Assembly (NCBI GenBank): GCA_903928045.1 | Contig: CAIYPH010000463.1 | Location: forward strand, 1 to 10,055 | Reading direction: 5' to 3' | DNA from: an uncultured Rhodospirillales bacterium | GTDB lineage: Bacteria; Pseudomonadota; Alphaproteobacteria; Acetobacterales; Acetobacteraceae | Length of the DNA: 10,055 nucleotides | In this document: positions 5,968 to 10,055 of the stretch, piece after piece | Layout: each line of letters starts with the position of its first letter | How positions within the stretch are numbered: position 1 is the stretch's first letter | Translations under genes and position numbers: made by a program | The notes under the pieces: model-generated | Databases searched by the model: none | Seen by the model: the letters and a program-made list of their open reading frames with translations, nothing else | What the model was told of the DNA's origin: nothing

Positions 5968-6921
5968 ATGAGCATTTTCGACGAGTTCCGCTTCGAGGCG
6001 ATCGAGGGTTGGGAACAGCTGCCACCCGGGATCGAGTTGGGCGACGTCGCGGGTATCGCTGTCGATTCTCGGGATCGGGTCTATTTGTTCAACCGTGGAG
6101 ACCACCCCGTGGTGGTGCTCGACCGGACGGGCGTGTTTGTGGCCTCCTGGGGCCATGGGGTGTTCACCAACGCGCATGGGGCCAGCATCGGCCCGGATGA
6201 CAGCCTCTATCTGACCGATAATGGCGATCATACCGTCCGCAAATTCACGCCAGACGGCAAAATGCTGCTGCAGATCGGCGTGCCCAACCAACCCTCGCCC
6301 TTCATGAGCAACGCGCCGTTCTGCCGCTGCACCCACACCGCATTGTCGCCTACCGGGGACATCTACGTCTCTGACGGCTACTCCAATGCCTGCGTTCACA
6401 AGTTCTCGCCGGATGGCAAACTGATCAAGACCTGGGGCCGACCAGGAACCCGCGAGGGCGAGTTCAACCTGCCGCATAACATCGCCTGCGATACTGCGGG
6501 ACTGGTCTATGTCGCCGACCGCGAGAACCACCGTATCCAGGTATTCGACGGGGAAGGCAATTACCTCCGCCAGATCAACAACCTGCACCGCCCCTGCGGC
6601 CTCGCCATCACCAAGGGTGCCTGCCCCTGCCTGCTCGTCGGCGAACTCGGGCCTTACATGGCGGTCAACCACGCCACCCCAAATCTCGGGCCGCGGCTGA
6701 TGGTACTTGATAATGACGGCAGGCTGATCAACCGACTGGGCCTGGACACGCCGAGCACCGCGCCCGGCGCCTTCGTAGCGCCGCACAGCGTGGCGCTGGA
6801 TTCGGTGGGCGACCTCTACGTCGGTGAGGTGATCGCCAATGACTGGGCAGCTGTGTTCCCCGGCACTCCCCGGCCCGACAAGCTGCGCCGCATGCAGAAA
6901 TTCCGCCGTATCACTGGATAA
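5968..6921 (+). CDS. NHL-repeat six-bladed beta-propeller protein
   Basis: A 317-residue protein built of NHL/SGL-type propeller repeats, with recurring units of the form 'G-IAVDSxxRVYLFNRGDHxVVVLDRTG'. Examples are GIAVDSRDRVYLFNR (29-43), SLYLTDNGDHTVRKFTPDG (79-97), DIYVSDGYSNACVHKFSPDG (131-150), LVYVADRENHRIQVFDGEG (179-197) and a last blade at 270-290. Such folds occur in peptidyl-hydroxyglycine lyases, SMP-30-like lactonases and scaffold proteins. No signal peptide is visible, so it is probably cytoplasmic and either enzymatic or a binding scaffold; I cannot say which. ATG 5968 has AGGA 6 bases upstream and starts the propeller sequence; the longer in-frame reading from 5776 is unlikely to be translated. 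Codon use is less extreme in GC than in the left half of the window. Confidence 0.85.
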   Translation: MSIFDEFRFEAIEGWEQLPPGIELGDVAGIAVDSRDRVYLFNRGDHPVVVLDRTGVFVASWGHGVFTNAHGASIGPDDSLYLTDNGDHTVRKFTPDGKMLLQIGVPNQPSPFMSNAPFCRCTHTALSPTGDIYVSDGYSNACVHKFSPDGKLIKTWGRPGTREGEFNLPHNIACDTAGLVYVADRENHRIQVFDGEGNYLRQINNLHRPCGLAITKGACPCLLVGELGPYMAVNHATPNLGPRLMVLDNDGRLINRLGLDTPSTAPGAFVAPHSVALDSVGDLYVGEVIANDWAAVFPGTPRPDKLRRMQKFRRITG

Positions 6922-7254
6922 GTTGATAGGCAGATAGTGGCCGCGGACGTTGGTTTACTGCCAGCCGGTGGCCTCGACGATCATGCCGTCACCCAAAGGG
7001 GCGTCGAACATTTTGCAGCGTCAGGTCACGACGCGGGCGGAAGGTGGTAGCGTGCAGGATCTCACTACGCCCATCGCAGAGAAAGTGGCCCGTCGGTATG
7101 CCGTCCACGAAGCTGCCTGTGCCAAGCGTGGGAAGCGAACCACCACCCGAAACTCGAGCGCCGAACGCGCGCTCGGGGCGATCGTCTTGCTGTTGCCAAG
7201 CCGGTGAGACGCGCTTAACCGCGTCATGGCAACAGAATGCCATAGGTTCCGACC
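6922..7254. other. 333-bp gap without a convincing gene
   Basis: No open reading frame here has a good ribosome site, a known motif or clear codon bias. A plus-strand reading at 6950-7207 and minus-strand readings at 6989-7243 are judged chance frames. On the minus strand, joining two frames near 7011 would give a protein-like C-terminal end (...HATTFRPRRDLTLQ, then MFDAPLGDGMIVEATGWQ and a stop at 6957-6955), so a decayed gene end is possible but unproven. A short inverted repeat, CGAGCGC / GCGCTCG, lies at 7155-7161 and 7169-7175. The promoter of the downstream dehydrogenase should lie near the right edge, but no convincing -35/-10 pair was seen. Confidence 0.4.
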
Positions 7255-8070
7255 ATGCCCAACCCGTCAGCAGACCTTCAGGTCGCCGTGGTCACCGGAG
7301 GCGCCCGTGGCATCGGCCTGGCGATCGCGAAGTGGTTCCTCGCCCACAATTGCCGCGTCGCCCTGTTAGACATCGATCGCGACACCCTCGCAGCGACAGA
7401 GACCTCGCTGGATGGCGGGGAGCGCGTGTTGGCCATCCCATGCGACGTATCGGATCAGGCGCTGGTAGAGGAGGCTGCGTTGCGCGTCGCCGCCCGATGG
7501 GGCCGGGTCGATGCGTTGGTCAACAACGCCGGCGTTGCAGTCTTCAAGCCCGCGCTGGACACCACCTATGCCGAGTGGCGAACCGTGCTTGGGAGCAACC
7601 TCGACGGTACTTTCCTATGCACCCAGGCTTTCGCGCCGGCCATGAAGGCCCGCAACAGCGGAGCGATCGTCAACATCGCCTCGATTTCCGGGCTTCGGGC
7701 CAGCACGCTGCGGATTGCATACGGCACGAGCAAGGCGGCAATCATCCATCTGACGAAGCAGTATGCGGTGGAATTGGCGAATTACGGCATTCGGGTCAAT
7801 GCGATATGCCCCGGCCCAGTCGAGACCGAGATGGCGAAGCTTGTCCATTCACCCGCCATCCGCGCCGACTACTACGACACTATACCGCTGGGTCGCTACG
7901 GGACGACCGAGGAGATGGCCAATCTCGTCGGGTTTCTCTGTAGTCGGGAGGCGAGCTACCTTAACGGCCAGGCGATCGGCAATGATGGCGGTTTCGAGGC
8001 CACGGGCGTCGGGCTGCCGACATTCCGGCGCACCGAGGGTCTCAACAGAATTGGCGACGAAACCCGCTAG
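7255..8070 (+). CDS. Short-chain dehydrogenase/reductase (classical SDR)
   Basis: A 271-residue NAD(P)-dependent oxidoreductase with the full classical SDR set. Features are the Rossmann glycine motif TGGARGIG (14-21), acidic Asp39 at the end of the second strand (suggesting NAD(H) preference), CDVSD (63-67), NNAG (90-93), Asn115, and the catalytic Ser143, Tyr156 and Lys160 (YGTSK). ICPGPVETEM (184-193) and SYLNGQAIGNDGGF (234-247) are typical of the C-terminal half. The probable reaction is oxidation or reduction of a hydroxyl/carbonyl on a small metabolite; the FabG-like family does not allow a precise substrate. The ATG start has only a weak AGG upstream. About 24 residues extend past the usual end. 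A GntR/FCD regulator follows on the same strand and may control it. Confidence 0.93.
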   Translation: MPNPSADLQVAVVTGGARGIGLAIAKWFLAHNCRVALLDIDRDTLAATETSLDGGERVLAIPCDVSDQALVEEAALRVAARWGRVDALVNNAGVAVFKPALDTTYAEWRTVLGSNLDGTFLCTQAFAPAMKARNSGAIVNIASISGLRASTLRIAYGTSKAAIIHLTKQYAVELANYGIRVNAICPGPVETEMAKLVHSPAIRADYYDTIPLGRYGTTEEMANLVGFLCSREASYLNGQAIGNDGGFEATGVGLPTFRRTEGLNRIGDETR

Positions 8071-8215
8071 GGCCGAGGCGTCTGAGGCCTCGCTGATGGG
8101 CGGCTGGTGCTCGCTGCTTCACGACGGCGAAAGCTGAGCCGGCGATCCAACATGTCGCTGCCCAACCGGGGATGGCTCGCCTGCGCTGACCAAATATGTG
8201 ACAACGCGGGTGATA

Positions 8216-8220
8216 GGAGG
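8216..8220 (+). promoter_or_regulatory. Ribosome binding site that sets a TTG start
   Basis: GGAGG at 8216-8220 lies 6 bases before TTG 8227. The nearby ATG at 8222 is in another frame, and the in-frame ATGs further upstream (8107, 8152) have no such site, so the regulator most likely begins at TTG. Confidence 0.7.
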
Positions 8221-8226
8221 AATGCC

Positions 8227-8970
8227 TTGTCCGCCGCCCCGCGCACGATCCTGAATCGCCAATTCTACGATCGCTTGCGGGACGCGCTCATGCTTGGTGA
8301 GTTGCGGCCCAGGGATCGGCTCACCTTTCGCGACGTCGCCGCGCGTTTCCAGGCGAGCGTCACGCCGGTGCGTGAGGCTCTGCTGCAACTTGTCGCCGAG
8401 GGGTCCCTCCATGCCGAGCCTGGCCGAACGATCACGGTGCCGCTGCTGACGCGGGCGAAATTTGCCGAACTGCGCGATATCCGCCTGCTGCTGGAGCCCC
8501 ACGCCGCCGAGGTGGCGGCGCGACGGATGCCGGCCGGGCTGCTCGCCGACATGTATCGGCTCTACGGCGAGCTGATTGGCAGCCGCGAGAAGCGCGATAT
8601 TCCCGGCTGCATGCGCGCCCATCGCGACCTGCATTTCCGCCTCTACGACGCCGCCGACATGCCGACGCTGCGCATGCTGATCGAGACCGTCTGGCTCTCC
8701 ACCAGCCCCTACGTCGTCTTCCTCTATAGCGACCCGGACTCCGGCCTGCTGGAGCCACCCTTCATCGGCCGTGGCCGGGCACAGGACGAGCACCTCAAGA
8801 TGATCGAGGCGCTGGCCGCCAAGGACCCCGCGGCCTTGCGTGCCGCCGTGGTGCGCGACATCCCGCTCGGCGAGGAGATCATCTTCAAGTATCTGCTGCC
8901 GGATCCCGAGGATCAGGCGGTGAAGCCCGCGATGAGCCGGCCGATCGCCGCCGAGTTGCTGGCCCAATAG
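8227..8970 (+). CDS. GntR-family transcriptional regulator (FadR/FCD type)
   Basis: A 247-residue DNA-binding regulator. The N-terminal winged helix-turn-helix (about 10-72) contains DRLTFRDVAARFQASVTPVREALLQLVAEG, the classic GntR recognition region. The FCD ligand domain covers about 78-222, with ELRDIRLLLEPHAAEVAARR, HRDLHFRLYDAAD (His136) and EHLKMIEAL (His189). The third metal-binding His expected near 211 appears to be Asp (VRDIPLG), so metal or ligand binding may differ. FCD regulators commonly bind small carboxylates and repress catabolic operons. The TTG start at 8227 is chosen for its strong GGAGG site. It lies 156 bp after the dehydrogenase gene and probably regulates neighbouring genes. 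The last 58 bp overlap the convergent DUF2817 gene tail to tail. Confidence 0.9.
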   Translation: MSAAPRTILNRQFYDRLRDALMLGELRPRDRLTFRDVAARFQASVTPVREALLQLVAEGSLHAEPGRTITVPLLTRAKFAELRDIRLLLEPHAAEVAARRMPAGLLADMYRLYGELIGSREKRDIPGCMRAHRDLHFRLYDAADMPTLRMLIETVWLSTSPYVVFLYSDPDSGLLEPPFIGRGRAQDEHLKMIEALAAKDPAALRAAVVRDIPLGEEIIFKYLLPDPEDQAVKPAMSRPIAAELLAQ

Positions 8971-9800
8971 GCCCGCGCCCAATCGGCGCCGGGCGGGTGG
9001 TAGAACGCGCGGAAGCGGGAGAGCACGAGGTCGCTCTCGATGACGTCGCCTTCCATCCAGGCACGCACGCGCGCGGGGCTCGCGCCGGGGCCGACGCCGA
9101 CCGTGCTGGCGGCGCCCCAGGCACCGAGGCCGGTGTGAAGATCGGCGAACAGGATCCGCTCGGCACCCGCGCCGTGGCGGGCGACGATGTCATCGAGCAG
9201 GCGTTTCGACCAGCTCCGCCGCTGTCCGTAATAGACGATCGAGCTTGGCCGGATGGCCTGCCCGGCCTTGAGGCAGGCGAGGAGCCGATCGGCACCGTGC
9301 AACGCCTCGAATGCCTGCCGGCGCGGTGCCAGCCGTTCAAGCGCGCCTGGGGCACCGAGGGAGAGGATGTCCAGCATATGGTCGAAGGCGGCGAACAGCG
9401 GGTCCGTTGCGGCGGGGGTGTCGCCGTAGAGGAAGTTCTTCATCAGGTCCGCATTGTCCTCGTTGACGTAGCGGTCCCAGGCGGCACCCCAGGGGTTGAT
9501 GGCGTGGATCATCACCAGCGCGGTGTCGGGCGGCAGCGCCGGCGGGCCGCTGGTCAGCAGGCCGGTGAGGAGGCCCCCGGCGGCGCGCGCCTCGGTGCCA
9601 TGGGTGCCAGCCTGCAGAAACACCACCCGGCGCGCGTGGATTGGCCCCCGGCGCAGCACGCGGGTCGCGAGCACCTCGCCGGCCAGGCCAGCGGCGGGAT
9701 GCGCATGCGTCTCGAATGCGCGCGCCCCCGCGGCGGCGACGAAGAGGTGATCGGCTTCGGCGTAGGTCGCGGCGAACCACGCGGCGGGATCAGGGCTCAT
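8913..9800 (-). CDS. DUF2817 (M14-like zinc peptidase-type) protein
   Basis: A 295-residue protein resembling DUF2817, a relative of zinc carboxypeptidases (M14). Probable zinc ligands are His67 and Glu70 in GTHGTE and His222 in DLHTGLG. HAINPWG (99-105) and RYVNEDNADLMKNF (110-123) match conserved stretches, though the usual DLNRNF is here DLMKNF. The stretch between DLHTGLG and the final FYHPPGADW is only about 40 residues. As I recall the family, this region is longer and carries a glutamate in an E-F-G-T context, which I do not see. It may be a divergent or impaired member. The ATG start (9800-9798) overlaps the stop of the truncated hydroxy-acid oxidase as ATGA, indicating translational coupling. 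The 3' end overlaps the GntR gene. Confidence 0.78.
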   Translation of the reverse strand: MSPDPAAWFAATYAEADHLFVAAAGARAFETHAHPAAGLAGEVLATRVLRRGPIHARRVVFLQAGTHGTEARAAGGLLTGLLTSGPPALPPDTALVMIHAINPWGAAWDRYVNEDNADLMKNFLYGDTPAATDPLFAAFDHMLDILSLGAPGALERLAPRRQAFEALHGADRLLACLKAGQAIRPSSIVYYGQRRSWSKRLLDDIVARHGAGAERILFADLHTGLGAWGAASTVGVGPGASPARVRAWMEGDVIESDLVLSRFRAFYHPPGADWARAYWASNSAAIGRLIAGFTA

Positions 9801-9961
9801 GCGGTCTCTCCGGCAAGCAATTCGCGACCCAACTGCGCCGGGCTCGAGCAGCCCAGCAGCGCCATGGCCGTGTCGAACTCGTGTCGCAGGATGTGGAGCG
9901 CCCGCCCGGCCCCGTCCCGGCCATAGGCGGCGAGGCCATAGAGCACGGCTCGGCCGAGCAG
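9797..9961 (-). pseudogene. C-terminal remnant of FMN-dependent alpha-hydroxy-acid oxidase
   Basis: The last 54 codons of a lactate/glycolate-oxidase-like flavoenzyme (alpha-hydroxy-acid dehydrogenase family). The remnant opens with LLGRAVLYGLAAYG, the conserved block just after the FMN-phosphate site, and continues with RALHILRHEFDTAMALLGCSS, the usual C-terminal helix. Homology-like sequence stops sharply at 9961. The in-frame residues further upstream (PPIALSEFPEPP and beyond) do not resemble the expected 'ALALGARAV' strand. The N-terminal part, including the barrel and catalytic residues, is absent from the window. The break coincides with what looks like an insertion-sequence end, so the gene is probably interrupted rather than a short gene. 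The remnant is in frame with, and coupled to, the DUF2817 gene. Confidence 0.75.
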
Positions 9962-10012
9962 AGGTGGCTCGGGAAATTCGGACAGAGCGATAGGTGGATT
10001 TCCTGCCTGACA

Positions 10013-10028
10013 GCGGCAATGTTGCCGC
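10013..10028. repeat. Short perfect inverted repeat
   Basis: Arms GCGGCAA (10013-10019) and TTGCCGC (10022-10028) are separated by 2 bases. It lies 5 bp before the ribosome site of the probable transposase gene and could shield that site in read-through transcripts, as known for some insertion sequences; here that is inference. Confidence 0.6.
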
Positions 10029-10043
10029 GGATCAGGAGCGAAC

Positions 10044-10055
10044 ATGACGAAGCGA
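10044..10055 (+). CDS. Start of a probable transposase (orfA-like), cut by window edge
   Basis: Only four codons (M-T-K-R) are visible. AGGAG at 10034-10038, 5 bases before ATG 10044, makes this a convincing start. Many IS3-family OrfA proteins begin with M-T/S-K-R followed by further basic residues, and the position just inside the suspected element end agrees. Four residues cannot identify the protein, so this call rests on context. Confidence 0.45.

Larger units (their letters stand above)
9965..10055 (+). mobile_element. Probable left end of an insertion sequence (IS3-like)
   Basis: The sequence from TGG at 9965 does not continue the oxidase gene. It has a short leader, an inverted repeat, and then a ribosome site and start codon on the plus strand, the layout of an insertion-sequence left end. 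IS3-family ends begin with TG and make 3-4 bp target duplications; agg at 9962-9964 is a candidate duplication. The right end and transposase body are outside the window, so the family is a guess. Confidence 0.5.

Noticed and set aside
5806..6786. A 326-codon minus-strand open frame
   Set aside because: It is antisense to the propeller gene with no motif and no convincing start.
6950..7207. A possible 85-residue plus-strand gene
   Set aside because: No ribosome site, no recognisable motif and atypical composition; treated as a chance frame.
8074..8092. Small inverted repeat (CGAGGC / GCCTCG) just after the dehydrogenase stop
   Set aside because: It has only six pairs with a 7-base loop and no T-run, so it is too weak to call a terminator in DNA this GC-rich.
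8119..8982. A 287-codon minus-strand open frame
   Set aside because: It is the mirror of the GntR regulator gene; the plus-strand product has clear wHTH and FCD motifs.

Overview
The window is very GC-rich bacterial chromosome with densely packed genes. Codon use (strong G/C at third positions), the gene families, and the short AT-rich hairpin repeats suggest an alphaproteobacterium, most plausibly Acetobacteraceae/Rhodospirillales. That placement is an inference from overall impression; there is no rRNA or other marker gene here.

Left part (1-4652), all genes on the minus strand. There are three transcription units. A BLUF blue-light sensor follows a GTP cyclohydrolase I (folE) by 5 bp. A polyhydroxybutyrate-depolymerase-like esterase follows a luciferase-like flavin oxidoreductase by 3 bp. 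A class I glutamine amidotransferase stands alone. Just past the 3' end of each unit lies a copy of the same repeat: two complete copies of about 140 bp (956-1093, 3351-3486) and one partial copy at the window edge (about 1-47). Each complete copy carries two AT-rich hairpins, and one of them shows a compensatory base-pair change between copies.

Middle part (4653-5775), plus strand. A 120-bp divergent region separates folE from a conserved-looking protein of unknown function and a GNAT acetyltransferase. A candidate promoter sits in this region.

Right part (5968-10055). An NHL-type beta-propeller protein, a short-chain dehydrogenase and a GntR/FCD regulator run on the plus strand. Their spacing is looser (190, 333 and 156 bp gaps) and codon use in the first two looks more relaxed than on the left, which suggests a separately acquired or more fluid segment. 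Facing them on the minus strand are a DUF2817-type zinc peptidase-like gene and the last 54 codons of an FMN-dependent alpha-hydroxy-acid oxidase, joined by an ATGA stop/start overlap. The oxidase is cut off at about position 9961. Beyond it the sequence looks like the left end of an insertion sequence, with an AGGAG ribosome site and the first four codons of a probable transposase (MTKR...) on the plus strand.

How the genes work together: folE makes the first pterin intermediate of folate synthesis, and its tight coupling to a stand-alone BLUF sensor hints at a light-linked pterin function. The right-hand cluster (GntR/FCD regulator, SDR, propeller protein, hydroxy-acid oxidase remnant, hydrolase) has the make-up of a small-molecule (hydroxy-acid or carbonyl) catabolic region, partly broken by an insertion. 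No CRISPR array, tRNA, rRNA or phage genes were seen.
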